DNA of 64,000 bases from AC-32 sp963772975 (GTDB lineage Bacteria > Actinomycetota > Thermoleophilia > Gaiellales > Gaiellaceae), in assembly GCA_963772975.1 (NCBI GenBank), contig CAVYZH010000010.1, forward strand, positions 62,001 to 126,000, read 5' to 3'. Positions 49,335 through 58,406 of the stretch are shown here, in pieces (the stretch's first letter is position 1; the number at the start of each line of letters is the position of its first letter). The position numbers and the translations under genes were made by a program. Below the pieces are notes generated by a model, which was not told the DNA's origin, did not search any database, and saw only the letters and a list, made by a program, of their open reading frames with translations.

Positions 49335-49939
49335 GTGTCGATGATGCGCTGGGCGCACTCGCTGGCGATGGCGCGGGCGCCTGGAGGCAAGGCGGGAGCC
49401 GACTCGCCTTCGGTGCATCGCGACACCGGCCGTTTGGTCGCCTTCAGCGATGCCGTCTTCGCCATCACCATCACCCTGCTGATCCTCGAGATCAGGCCAC
49501 CGACTGACTACAGCAACCTGCTCCATGACCTGTCGTGTTCGACCACATCCGTGCTGCCGACCGGGTCGTGCTGCTCCAGAACACCCTGCTGCTGATGGCC
49601 GTGGTGTTCCTTCCGTTCGCCACCTCGGTGCTAGCCGGATCGCTGCGTGACGGACACGGCCAGCGAACGGCCGTTGCGTTCTACGGCATCGCGTTCGACG
49701 TGACGGCGCTGACTTTCAACGCCGTCTGGCAGTACGCATCCCGTCACCACCTCCTCAGCGAGACCCTCGATTCTGCGGGTGCGACAGCCATCGGCCGGCG
49801 CTTTCAACTCGCGCTCACCTGGCTCACCACGGCCACCCTGTTCGGCGTGTTGCTACCGGTCTTGGGCGTGGTCCTGATCGCCGCGTTCAACGCCTTCTAC
49901 TGGCTTCCGATCCGGGGCGAGAGCCCGCGGCCGGCCTAA
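49335..49939 (+). pseudogene. TMEM175-like (DUF1211) potassium channel protein with an internal deletion
   Basis: The N-terminal part reads HRDTGRLVAFSDAVFAITIT, LLILEIRPPTDYSNLLHDL, the FSD signature and first helix of bacterial TMEM175. In another frame (from about 49532) it continues FDHIRAADRVVLLQNTLLLM, FATSVLAGSLRDGHGQRTA and FNAFYWLPIRGE, helices 3 to 6. About 25 residues that normally contain the second helix and its HH motif are missing at the junction (about 49525-49540), and the frame changes. A single-base reading error cannot explain this, so the gene is broken. It overlaps the convergent phosphotransferase stop by 4 bases. Confidence 0.75.
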
Positions 49940-50748
49940 CGACGGAAGCGTCGCAAGAACCGGAGCTGGCGTTCGAGGGCAGGCGCGGCGTCCGGGCGGC
50001 GGGCGATCGCGGCCATGAACGATGCGGCGATCCAGGCTGCGTAGACCGGGAGCGCCCGCTCGAGCAGCTCCGCGTCGTAGCTTCCGTAGGCGGCGATGGC
50101 GCTCCGGGCTTCGGGATCTGAATCGCCCGAGCGGTCGTCGAGTACGAGTGCGGCGAGGTCGTACTCACGCGGCCCGCGGCACGCCGTCTCCAGGTCGTGC
50201 CAGATCGGCCCGGAAGCAGTCTGGATGCAGTTGAAGAGGTGGGCGTCCCCGTGCAGCGCTTGTCCCTCCGGGAGCTCGCGCGCGGCGAGCTCGCAGAGGA
50301 GCTCGACGTCGTCGGACGGCGCGAACGGCTCGAGCATCGCTCGCACCTCGTGTGCGCGGCCGGCGCGGGGCAGTTCGCCGTCGTAGTCGGCGAGCGAGTC
50401 GTGAATCGTGTGGAGCCCTCGGCCGGCAGCGGCAGCGTCGAGCTTGCCGGCCCGCGCGATGTACTGCCAGAAGACGAGCGTGTGCCCATCGTGGCGATGC
50501 GGGCCAGGCGGAAGCAGATCGCTTGGCTGGACAACCGGCGCGCCCGCGCGAGCCGCGTGACTGGCGACGGTCAGCTCCCGTTCGACGTCGCCCGGATCAA
50601 CACCGGGAGCGCCGCTGGTGACCCGCGCGACCACCGGCGCCGGCCACAAGTGCACGAGCACGTGCCAGGCCTCCCCCAGCACGATCGGCTTCTCGCAGTG
50701 CACCCCGTAGGCATCAGCGACCGCGACCGCAGCTTCGACTGCACTCAC
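49936..50748 (-). CDS. Aminoglycoside-phosphotransferase-family kinase
   Basis: 270 aa from GTG at 50748 (GTGA overlap with the GNAT gene). Kinase-like fold: VVARVTSGAPGVDPGDVERE (Lys position is weakly defined), the catalytic loop LHGDAHLFNCIQ (HGDxHxxN) and IWHDLETACRGPREYDLA, where HDLE takes the place of the metal-binding DFE. The length is at the short end of the APH family. Its substrate may be an antibiotic, choline-like or sugar alcohol. Coupling to a GNAT acetyltransferase gene suggests a paired resistance or metabolic function. Confidence 0.82.
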   Translation of the reverse strand: MSAVEAAVAVADAYGVHCEKPIVLGEAWHVLVHLWPAPVVARVTSGAPGVDPGDVERELTVASHAARAGAPVVQPSDLLPPGPHRHDGHTLVFWQYIARAGKLDAAAAGRGLHTIHDSLADYDGELPRAGRAHEVRAMLEPFAPSDDVELLCELAARELPEGQALHGDAHLFNCIQTASGPIWHDLETACRGPREYDLAALVLDDRSGDSDPEARSAIAAYGSYDAELLERALPVYAAWIAASFMAAIARRPDAAPALERQLRFLRRFRR

Positions 50749-51677
50749 GATGCGGTCGTAGGCCCGACCTTCTGGATCCCCTTCTCGTACTGCACCCAGC
50801 CGAGAACCGGCGTCATTCCGGCGCGCTCGTAGAGGCGGAACGCTCCAGTGTCGCTCTCCGCGTCGACGCCCAGACCGACGCGACGCTCGCCACACTCCCA
50901 AAGCCTGCGGAACGCGTCCGCGAGGAGCGCTGCGCCGATGCCGTGCCTGCGCCACGGGCGACGCGTGAACAGGATCTGGACGAAGCCGCCGCCGTACGTG
51001 TTGCCAGTGCAGATCGTTCCCGCGGCGATCTCGTCTCCTGCTCTGACGACGCACCACAGGGCCGGGTCGAACCGCTCGCTCGCTAGGTGGTTCTTCGACC
51101 AGGTCTCAAAATCGCGCGCGGTGTACTCCCACGCATCCGCAAACGCTTCCTGCTGGGCCGCGTGGAACGCGCCTGCGTCGCGCTCCAGGTCGAACGTGGC
51201 GGCGCGCAGCCCCTCGGGCCAGGTCGGCATCGGCGGCGGCGCAGCGAGTTCGATGCGCATCTCGCGAAAGACGCGCACGACGCGATAGCCGATCGATTGA
51301 AGCAGGCGGCAGGCGGCGGCGTCGGGCTCGTATACGCCGTTCTGGATCCGGCGTGCGCCGCGGGCCGCCGCATCACGCTCGAACGTGGTCGCGAGCAGCT
51401 TCCCGATCCCGCGCCCGTGCGCAGCGGGATGAACGTAACCCTCGGCGCGCCACAGCTCGCCTTTGTCGCGGACGGCGCCGTAGCCGACGACGCGATCGCC
51501 GTCGCGAACAACATGCGTGTTCCGCTCGAGGTCGAGGCTGGACCACTCGTCCACGAGATCCTCTTGCGAGAACGAGGTCGAGGCGTGCGGGTAGAGCGAC
51601 GACTCGAGCGCGGCGACGACCTCGGTCACCGCGGCCGTATCCGCTCGTACGGCTGGGGCGACGGACAAGTTCTCCAC
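50745..51677 (-). CDS. Tandem GNAT acetyltransferase
   Basis: 310 aa with two GNAT domains. The N-terminal one has VHPAAHGRGIGKLLATTFER (acetyl-CoA loop, R/QxxGxG/A) near residues 81-100. The C-terminal one has FTRRPWRRHGIGAALLADAF near 240-260 and GLGVDAESDTGAFRLYERAGM. The double layout is as in mycothiol synthase MshD, but the sequence does not look close enough to name it. GTG start at 51677. Coupled to the phosphotransferase gene. Confidence 0.83.
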   Translation of the reverse strand: MENLSVAPAVRADTAAVTEVVAALESSLYPHASTSFSQEDLVDEWSSLDLERNTHVVRDGDRVVGYGAVRDKGELWRAEGYVHPAAHGRGIGKLLATTFERDAAARGARRIQNGVYEPDAAACRLLQSIGYRVVRVFREMRIELAAPPPMPTWPEGLRAATFDLERDAGAFHAAQQEAFADAWEYTARDFETWSKNHLASERFDPALWCVVRAGDEIAAGTICTGNTYGGGFVQILFTRRPWRRHGIGAALLADAFRRLWECGERRVGLGVDAESDTGAFRLYERAGMTPVLGWVQYEKGIQKVGPTTAS

Positions 51678-51755
51678 GGCGTTCGCACACTACGGCACGG
51701 CTTCCGGGATCCGAGTACCGGCCTCGGCTGGGCCGGCGTGTCGGAATCTCACCTA

Positions 51756-52592
<837 letters not shown>

Positions 52593-52609
52593 CAGATGTC
52601 CTCTCTCTG

Positions 52610-52624
52610 GACCGGAAACCGGTC
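52610..52624 (-). promoter_or_regulatory. Leader hairpin / palindrome upstream of the sigma-factor gene
   Basis: GACCGG-AAA-CCGGTC is a perfect 6-bp palindrome 18 bases upstream of the sigma ATG. It could be an operator or a leader hairpin close to the ribosome site. The 11 bases AACCGGTCGCA found here also occur at 13780-13790 in the second Liv promoter area. The rest of the 210-base gap (52593-52802) shows nothing I can name. Confidence 0.35.
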
Positions 52625-52802
52625 GCAACGAGTAGAGGAGCCGGCGACTTCCGATGGACTGGCTTCGGCGTCCGCTACGACTGCTCGCCGTGGCCTGAGT
52701 CTGCAGTCTACTCAGTCGGCCCGGGATACAGTCGCATTGCAGGGTTACGCCACGTCCGGCAGGTGAGCCTAAGGCGCCAGGCACAAATCGGAGGTGATCG
52801 TC

Positions 52803-52970
52803 ATGTTCAAGTGGATTCGGTCGCGTCGCCCTAGCCGCGATCGTGACCTCAGGCCCGAGTCGGCCGAAGACAAACGGGATTCGGGCGAAGAGGAGTACGC
52901 CTCACAGGAGGAGGACGACCGCGAAGTCGCGCCCGACGGTCAGACAAGGGTGAAGACCGACGACATCTGA
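52803..52970 (+). CDS. Small acidic protein, unknown
   Basis: 55 aa, ATG with CGGAGGTGA about 7 bases upstream. A basic start (MFKWIRSRRPSRDRD) is followed by a very acidic tail (EEEYASQEEDDREVAP; KTDDI). No hydrophobic segment. It lies alone between the sigma factor (divergent) and the next gene 46 bases downstream. The good ribosome site and clean frame support a real gene. No known family. Confidence 0.5.
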   Translation: MFKWIRSRRPSRDRDLRPESAEDKRDSGEEEYASQEEDDREVAPDGQTRVKTDDI

Positions 52971-53016
52971 AAAAACACCCCGAGCGGATCGAGCAGACCA
53001 TGGCCAAGGAGGCGCC

Positions 53017-53397
53017 GTGTCAGGCCCATTCATCTTCATCGCGACCAACCGGCTCAAGCCAGGGAAGCTGGCCGAGGAGAGGAAGCGCGTGCCTGGCCTC
53101 GTCGCTTTCGTCGAGGCGAACGAACCACGGCTGATCGCCTTCAACGAGTACGTCAACGATGACCGCACCGAGGTCGCGGTTGTCCAGGTCCACCCCGACG
53201 CGGAGTCGATGGCGTTTCATCTGGAGGTCGTTGCCGAGCGCGCCGCCGCCGCATATGCCGCAACGGTCGAGGCGACGACGAGCATCCAGGTGTTCGGGAC
53301 GCCGAGCAATGCCGTCCTCGAGCTGCTGGAGCGTCAGGCCGGGGCCGGCGTGCCCCTAACGGTCAAGTCGGTCCACCTCGGCGGTTTCACGCGCTGA
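53017..53397 (+). CDS. Small protein, dimeric alpha/beta-barrel (ABM-like), unknown
   Basis: 126 aa, GTG. The pattern GPFIFIATNRLKPGKLAEER, EPRLIAFNEYVNDDRTEVAV, VQVHPDAESMAFHLEVVAER fits a ferredoxin-like antibiotic-biosynthesis-monooxygenase/EthD-type barrel. No catalytic residue can be named. Two other small barrel-like proteins lie at 57669 and 59618. Confidence 0.6.
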   Translation: MSGPFIFIATNRLKPGKLAEERKRVPGLVAFVEANEPRLIAFNEYVNDDRTEVAVVQVHPDAESMAFHLEVVAERAAAAYAATVEATTSIQVFGTPSNAVLELLERQAGAGVPLTVKSVHLGGFTR

Positions 53398-53470
53398 GCT
53401 GTAGACGGGATGAAGCAATCGTTGGGTGGGCCAGCGTGCGTCCACCGGACTAACTGTGTTAGATGCGACT

Positions 53471-53872
53471 ATGACCCAGCCGCAGCCGGGTTCAGAGCAC
53501 ACCGACGCGCCTCCACTCCCGACGTCGCCGTCCGATCTCGATCAGGAGCGGCGCACGTCGATGGCTGGGGAGCGCACCTGGCTTGCGTGGTGGCGCACCG
53601 CGCTTGGCGCCAGCGCCGGGGCACTCGCTGTGGGCCGGTTCGCCCCGCAACTGCTCGACGTCGCCCCATGGCCCTACATTCTGCTCGGCTGCGGCTACGC
53701 GTCTCTCGCGGTCGGGCTCTCGATCGTCGGCGCACGACGCCAGCGCGAGTTGGAGCATGCCCTGCGAACCGGTGGCCACGTACCGCTCCGGTTCCGCACC
53801 GTCGCGCTGTTTACCGTCGGCGGAGTCGCGGTCGCCTTGATGACCGTTGTGCTCGTGATCGCGCAGACGTGA
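53471..53872 (+). CDS. DUF202 (YidH-like) membrane protein
   Basis: 133 aa from ATG at 53471; an upstream GTG at 53426 is less likely since the conserved part starts much later. The cytoplasmic N-terminus ends with RTSMAGERTWLAWWRTALG, the DUF202 signature (ERTxLAWxRT). Three membrane helices follow (residues about 50-66, 72-90, 108-130). Role unknown in all bacteria; often paired with a second DUF202 protein, which is not seen here. Confidence 0.82.
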   Translation: MTQPQPGSEHTDAPPLPTSPSDLDQERRTSMAGERTWLAWWRTALGASAGALAVGRFAPQLLDVAPWPYILLGCGYASLAVGLSIVGARRQRELEHALRTGGHVPLRFRTVALFTVGGVAVALMTVVLVIAQT

Positions 53873-53986
53873 CGCCCCGGACAGGTCGAGAAGTTCAGGA
53901 GCGCAGGCGCCCGCGCCGCACACGCTAGCTCCGGGGGCCGCGTATAGTCGCGTCCGCCAACAAGCGGGGGAATGAGGGGAGAGGCA

Positions 53987-55463
53987 ATGAAGTTTCTACT
54001 TCGCGCGTCCGTGCTCTCGGCCGCGGCCGCAATCGCGGCGGTCGTAGCATCTAGCGCGTTCGCACAGAACTACGTCGTGCTCTACAAGGGGCAGAACGCC
54101 CCGGCCAACGCGGCGGCGGGGATCTCCGCCGCGGGCGGCAAGCTCGTCTACAGCTACGGCCAGATCGGGGTCGTGATCGCGAGCTCGGACAGCGCTACCT
54201 TCCAGCAGAAGCTGGCGGCGAACGCACAGGTGTCGGGGGCGGTCGCCACGACCGGCTTCGCCACCCAGCTCGACGGGAGCGTCGCGGACACCGATTCGTC
54301 GCCACTGGACGCGCTGGCTGGGATTCCGGCGCCGGGCGGCGACCCCCTGTCCGGCTTGCAATGGGACATGGACCAGATCAGTGCCCCGGCGGCTCGCGCG
54401 ATCAACGGCGGCAGCCGGTCGGTCCTTGTCGGTGACATCGACACAGGGCTCGACTTCACGCACCCGGACCTGGCGCCGAACGTCGACTTCGCCAACAGCG
54501 CTTCGTGTATCGGTGGGGCGCCGAACTCGAGTCCCTCGGCCTGGATGGACGACAACGGCCATGGGACGCACACGGCGGGCACGATCGCCGCGGCCAAGAA
54601 CGGCATCGGGATCGTTGGCGTCGCGCCGAACGTGAGGATCGCCGGCATCAAGGCAGGCAACGCCGACGGGTTCTTCTTCCCGGAGGCGGTCATCTGCGCC
54701 TTCATGTGGGCCGGGACACACCACGTGGGCGTCACCAACAACAGCTACTTCGCCGACCCGTGGCTCTTCAACTGCCGCAACGACCCGGGGCAGAGGGCGA
54801 TCTGGGAGGCCGAGCGGCGGGCGATCAAGTTCGCGCAGCAAAACGGCACGCTCGTCGTCGCCGCCGAGGGCAACCAGGCCGACGACCTCGCGCATCCGAC
54901 GCAAGACGCCACCAGCCCGGACGACACAACTCCGGTGCTGCGCGACATCCACAACCAGTGCGCCGTCGTGCCAACCGAGGTGCCCGGCGTCGTGGGTGTG
55001 ACCGCGAACGGCAACCTGCAGCTGAAGTCGTTCTACTCGAGCTACGGCTCGGGTGCCGCCGACGTGGTCGCGCCGGGTGGCGACTCGATCCTGCAGCTCA
55101 CGGCCGCTGCTCCGAATGGCCGCGTCCTCTCCACCTATCCCGCATCGTTGATCAGCACCTGTGCGCGGAAGGTGTTCGACGGTGCGGCGACGTACTGCTA
55201 CTTCCAGGGCACGTCCATGGCGTCGCCTCACGCAGCCGGCGTGGCCGCGCTTGATCGAGAGCACGGGAGTGACGTCACCCGGCGCGGTGAAGGCCCGGCT
55301 GGACAACACGGCCGACCCGCTCGGGTGTCCTTCCGACCTGTCGATCTACGCGTTCTTCCCGGCGGTCGACAACGGCGCCCCGCAGGTCTGCACCGGGGGC
55401 ACCGGCTACAACTCGTTCAACGGCCACGGCCAGATCAACGCATTGACCGCGGTCGGCGGCTAA
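53987..55463 (+). pseudogene. Secreted subtilisin-like serine protease (S8), frame broken once near the C-terminus
   Basis: ATG at 53987 with GGGGAGAGG upstream. Signal peptide 1-26 (ends SSAFAQ), then an I9-like propeptide (YVVLYKGQNAPANAAAGISA). Catalytic triad: Asp in VLVGDIDTGLDFTHPDL, His in DDNGHGTHTAGTIAAAK, Ser in FQGTSMASPHAAGVAA; oxyanion Asn in VAAEGNQ. After VAAL the frame is lost near 55249 (one extra C). The other frame gives LIESTGVTSPGAVKARLDNT and ends GQINALTAVGG at 55463. Total about 492 codons. The triad lies before the break, so even a cut protein could be partly active. It would act outside the cell. Confidence 0.82.
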
Positions 55464-55480
55464 GCCCGCGACCGATCCGC

Positions 55481-55510
55481 CAAGGGGCCGGCCTTAGCGC
55501 CGGCCCCTTG
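55481..55510 (+). terminator. Strong 12-bp hairpin after the protease gene
   Basis: Bases 55481-55492 pair perfectly with 55499-55510, loop CTTAGC. It lies 18 bases after the protease stop and faces the end of the DUF1232 gene on the other strand. There is no T-run, as is common in high-GC actinobacterial terminators. Confidence 0.55.
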
Positions 55511-55565
55511 TACGTCCATCGCCACGCGTGCGCCACTCGCCGACTAGCGGGTGCCGCGTGCGGGA

Positions 55566-55580
55566 ATGTCACCCGACCGC
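55566..55580 (+). repeat. 15-base intergenic motif, copy 2
   Basis: ATGTCACCCGACCGC, identical to 43580-43594. It overlaps the end of the read-through frame of the DUF1232 gene (stop at 55569-55571 on the minus strand). A shorter relative is at 56169-56179, and a diverged GAATGTCACATGAC is near 57524. Confidence 0.4.
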
Positions 55581-55652
55581 GTCCGGTTCGGGCTGGAAGC
55601 CACGGAGCCGGGCCAGTCGGAGGATCAGACCAAGAGACTGTTCCGGGCCCGG

Positions 55653-55997
55653 CTAGAGTTCGCGCATCATCGGTTCGCCGCCCGCTCTGATGAAGTGACG
55701 CAGGACGAGCGCGACGATGATCGCATCGTCGAGTTGTCCAGCCACCGGGATGAAGTCCGGGACGAGGTCGAAAGGCAGGGCGAGATAACCAACGAGAGCG
55801 ATCAGCAACAGCTTGCGACGCCGGGGCACGCGGGGATCGCGTGCAAGGCGCGTCACGAGCACGATGCAGACGGGGATGAACGTGGCAAATGCACGAGCGT
55901 CCTCGTGGCGGCCGTGGATAACCAGCCAGGCGAGGAACGAGGCGTAGATCACAAGGGCCACGCCTAGCGAGATCAGGAGCCATTGCCACCACTGCAC
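55653..55997 (-). CDS. DUF1232 (YkvA-like) membrane protein, probably cut short by a TAG
   Basis: 114 aa, ATG at 55997. Two membrane helices, then the DUF1232 core: LLLIALVGYLALPFDLVPDF, IPVAGQLDDAIIVALVLRHF. The frame ends REL-TAG at 55655-55653. Directly after, the same frame reads PGPEQSLGLILRLARLRGFQ and runs to TGA at 55571-55569. In relatives, from memory, a Trp followed by PGPE stands at this place, so TGG seems to have become TAG. The missing tail has 27 residues and is not the membrane core. Function of the family is unknown. Confidence 0.75.
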   Translation of the reverse strand: MQWWQWLLISLGVALVIYASFLAWLVIHGRHEDARAFATFIPVCIVLVTRLARDPRVPRRRKLLLIALVGYLALPFDLVPDFIPVAGQLDDAIIVALVLRHFIRAGGEPMMREL

Positions 55998-56232
55998 ACG
56001 GCGAGGCTACCCGCCTTGACGGCGCGGCTCTCCATACCGAGAGCGAGCAGCCATGGACGTCCCGGTTTCAGTACTTCCAGTCGGTCATCGGGATCGAATG
56101 CCGACCCGCGAAGCGCCACGGGACGTCGATCACGACCAACTTCAATCTCGCCTGAACGAGTGTTCGGGATGTCACCCGAGACCGACGCGGATGATGCACC
56201 ATGCCGCCCGAAGTGCCGACCTCGAGCCGACG

Positions 56233-57101
56233 ATGAGCGAACACCGCGACGCGCTCGCGTGGGCTAACACGCAGGTCTCGACGGCGCGCGACGATCCGGC
56301 GGTGCGCCTTGCATTGATGGAGCGGCTGTTCCACGGGCCGACCGGCCGGGCACCGCGTCACCTGCCATTCCGGCGCGCAGCGCTCTCGTTCATGCGCTGG
56401 CAGGCCCAGCGCGGTCTCCTCAACCCGCTCGATGCGTCGCCGTCGGGCAGCGTCTGGTGGCGGGCGATGAACGAGCGCTTGCTGCGAGACGGATGCGAAT
56501 CGATCGCGCTGCTTGGAGGTCTTCGGGGACTTCCGTCGTCGCATGCAGTCCGGCTATGGCTGCAGTTCGCTAGCACCCGATTCCGTCTTGTTGGTATCGG
56601 GCTCACAACGCCAGCATCGTGGCCGGCTACCTAGAGCACGAAGGGCATGCCGAAGAAGAGACCGCGCCGGAGCGCTTCTTCATGAACGTCGCGCTCGCGC
56701 GCGTGCTCTACGCGCACGCTCTCGTCGCGGCCCCGCGCCTCGCGCTGGGGCGGTTCGGGGCGCTTGCCCGCTTCCTAGGCGATCCTCGCCTCGGAATGGT
56801 GGGAGCGTTCCTCTCGCTCCGCCGCGTGATCCCGAACCATTACCCGCTCACGCGCGACGTCGAGTGGTACATCGCCGACGAGCAGCGTCTGGGTCGGTTG
56901 TTCGACTACGCGGTGATCGCACCGAGGCTAGAGCGCCTCTACGAGTGGTCGGCGAAGGAGATCGGCGAATGGCGCCTGCTCGGGCTGGTCCGCGACGGCA
57001 GCCCGATCTACGCGTGGCCGTACGAGCAACGACACGTGTGGCGTGCCCAGCACTTGCCATTCCCGGGCCGGGTACTGGAACGCGTCACGCGGGCTCGCTG
57101 A
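56233..57101 (+). pseudogene. Actinobacterial protein of unknown function, frame broken once
   Basis: ATG at 56233: MSEHRDALAWANTQVSTARD, then RAPRHLPFRRAALSFMRWQA and ERLLRDGCESIALLGG. The frame leaves coding style near 56570-56600. The third frame gives WYRAHNASIVAGYLEHEGHA, ERFFMNVALARVLYAHALVA, GDPRLGMVGAFLSLRRVIP and ends RAR at 57101. Both halves read as one soluble, helical protein of about 290 residues. I do not know a function. The 235 bases upstream (55998-56232) show only the short ATGTCACCCGA motif at 56169. The 3' part is overlapped by an antisense frame (see 56928). Confidence 0.55.
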
Positions 57102-57428
57102 GGCGACCGCGGCGCCCAAAGCCACGGGCAGCTGTTCCTCCAGGTCGAGCATCGCCAGTTTCTCTGCGAGTCGGCAGTACGCGCGCTCCGGGGGCGAGAG
57201 GCGTGCGAGCAGCGAGCCGGCCTCCCGCGTAGCGACGACGGGGGTTCCGACGACGAAGGTACGCCCCGCACGGATCACGTGCCCACCCCCGGCGCGTAGG
57301 TTGCGAAGCCACTCCGACTCCTCTCCATACAGGAGTGCGATGACGAGCGTCCGGCCACGCCTGAACGCAACGAGTGGCGTTCGGCACTGGCGGCCGGATC
57401 GTCGACCGCGGTGGAGGATGACCGCCAC
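56928..57428 (-). CDS. Ddn-like (deazaflavin-dependent nitroreductase family) protein, truncated at the N-terminus
   Basis: GTG at 57428; VILHRGRRSGRQCRTPLVAF, VIALLYGEESEWLRNLRAGG and AGRTFVVGTPVVATREAG match the core of the F420-dependent Ddn family. The usual 25-30 residues before LHRGRRSG are absent because a TGA precedes the frame. The family core would end near LAMLDLEE (about 57130). The remaining 65 codons to 56928 lie antisense to the plus-strand gene and are probably run-on. I regard it as a remnant or a short active form. Confidence 0.5.
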   Translation of the reverse strand: MAVILHRGRRSGRQCRTPLVAFRRGRTLVIALLYGEESEWLRNLRAGGGHVIRAGRTFVVGTPVVATREAGSLLARLSPPERAYCRLAEKLAMLDLEEQLPVALGAAVASASPRDAFQYPAREWQVLGTPHVSLLVRPRVDRAAVADQPEQAPFADLLRRPLVEAL

Positions 57429-57668
57429 GGCAAGAGTTCGGCGTACTCGTCCTCACTTCTGGTGTGAAGAGTGCACGTCGGGACTCTAGGAGCGAAGGTC
57501 GTCGCATGGGCCAGTGTCCGCGAATGTCACATGACGGAGGTTGTGATTGCGCTCGTCGGTAACACTCGTAAGCTGCTGAGGAGTAGGCTGCTAAGCGTCG
57601 CCTTGGTTGCGCGCTTCTCCTGAAGCCCGTTTTTTCGCAGCGGGGCATCGCTCCGGAAGGGAGCACTC

Positions 57669-57971
57669 ATGACGAGCACCGTTGCCCTTGTCCGCCACCG
57701 TGTGGCCGACTTCGACGCCTGGAAGAAGATGTACGACGGCTTCGCGCCGATCCAGGCCGAGCACGGCGTACGCGCCCACCAGGTGCTGCGCTCGATCGAG
57801 AATCCCAACGACGTCATCGTCACCCACACATTCGATTCGCCCGAGACCGCGCGTGCATTCTTCGCAATGCCTGAGCTGAAGGACGCAATGCGCGAGGGGG
57901 GCGTCGACGCCGACGCTGTTGAGATTTCCTACTTCAACGAGGTCGAAATAGGCGCGCTCGTAGGCGTCTAG
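57669..57971 (+). CDS. Small protein, ferredoxin-like barrel (ABM/cyclase-like), unknown
   Basis: 100 aa, ATG with GGAAGGGAG upstream. The order VALVRHRVADFDAWKKMYDG, NPNDVIVTHTFDSPETARAF, FFAMPELKDAMREGGV suggests a dimeric alpha/beta barrel. No cofactor residues are obvious. The 240-base gap before it contains a 5-bp stem (57613-57626) followed by six T, which might be a leader terminator, and no other clear feature. Confidence 0.65.
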   Translation: MTSTVALVRHRVADFDAWKKMYDGFAPIQAEHGVRAHQVLRSIENPNDVIVTHTFDSPETARAFFAMPELKDAMREGGVDADAVEISYFNEVEIGALVGV

Positions 57972-58032
57972 TCGGAGCGATTAGCCGGGCCGCGCTGCTC
58001 GCCACGCGTGGTCCGGCTCATCGCGCAGCGTC

Positions 58033-58320
58033 TCACTCGAAAATCCGCGCACGCGCCCGCTCCTCCCCGCTCGCGGGCAGGGCCTCCGTGCTCGCGGCCT
58101 GCGCGGACAACACGCCATCCAGCTTGGGTTGCTCGTCGAGCTCGACGAGGGACAGCTCGACGATCAAGGCCTGGGCGACCAAGGTCCCCTCTACCGTCTG
58201 GGTCCAGCGCGACTCGGCGCCGAACTCTCGTGCTGCCCATTGCGTGTGCGTCTCGTCCTGCGGGAGGGTCGCATGCCGAGTGTCGCCGTTCGCGAGCCGG
58301 ATGCGAACGTACCTGGCCAT
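58033..58320 (-). CDS. Small hypothetical protein
   Basis: 95 aa, ATG at 58320. Begins MARYVRIRLANGDTRHATLP, soluble, with a short beta-rich start and a polar C-terminal tail rich in Ala and Glu. No family recognised. Alone between two plus-strand genes. Coding style supports a gene, but evidence is thin. Confidence 0.45.
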   Translation of the reverse strand: MARYVRIRLANGDTRHATLPQDETHTQWAAREFGAESRWTQTVEGTLVAQALIVELSLVELDEQPKLDGVLSAQAASTEALPASGEERARARIFE

Positions 58321-58406
58321 TCGCCGATCCTAGCCCCTCCCTGCGCAGAGCGACAACGCGAATCCCGCCCCACGCCTGACTCCACGGCTCTGAGAGACTG
58401 CCCACG

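Noticed and set aside
57613..57635. Rho-independent terminator (5-bp stem plus six T)
   Set aside because: The stem is very short and no plus-strand gene ends close upstream; kept only as a remark in the entry of the gene at 57669.
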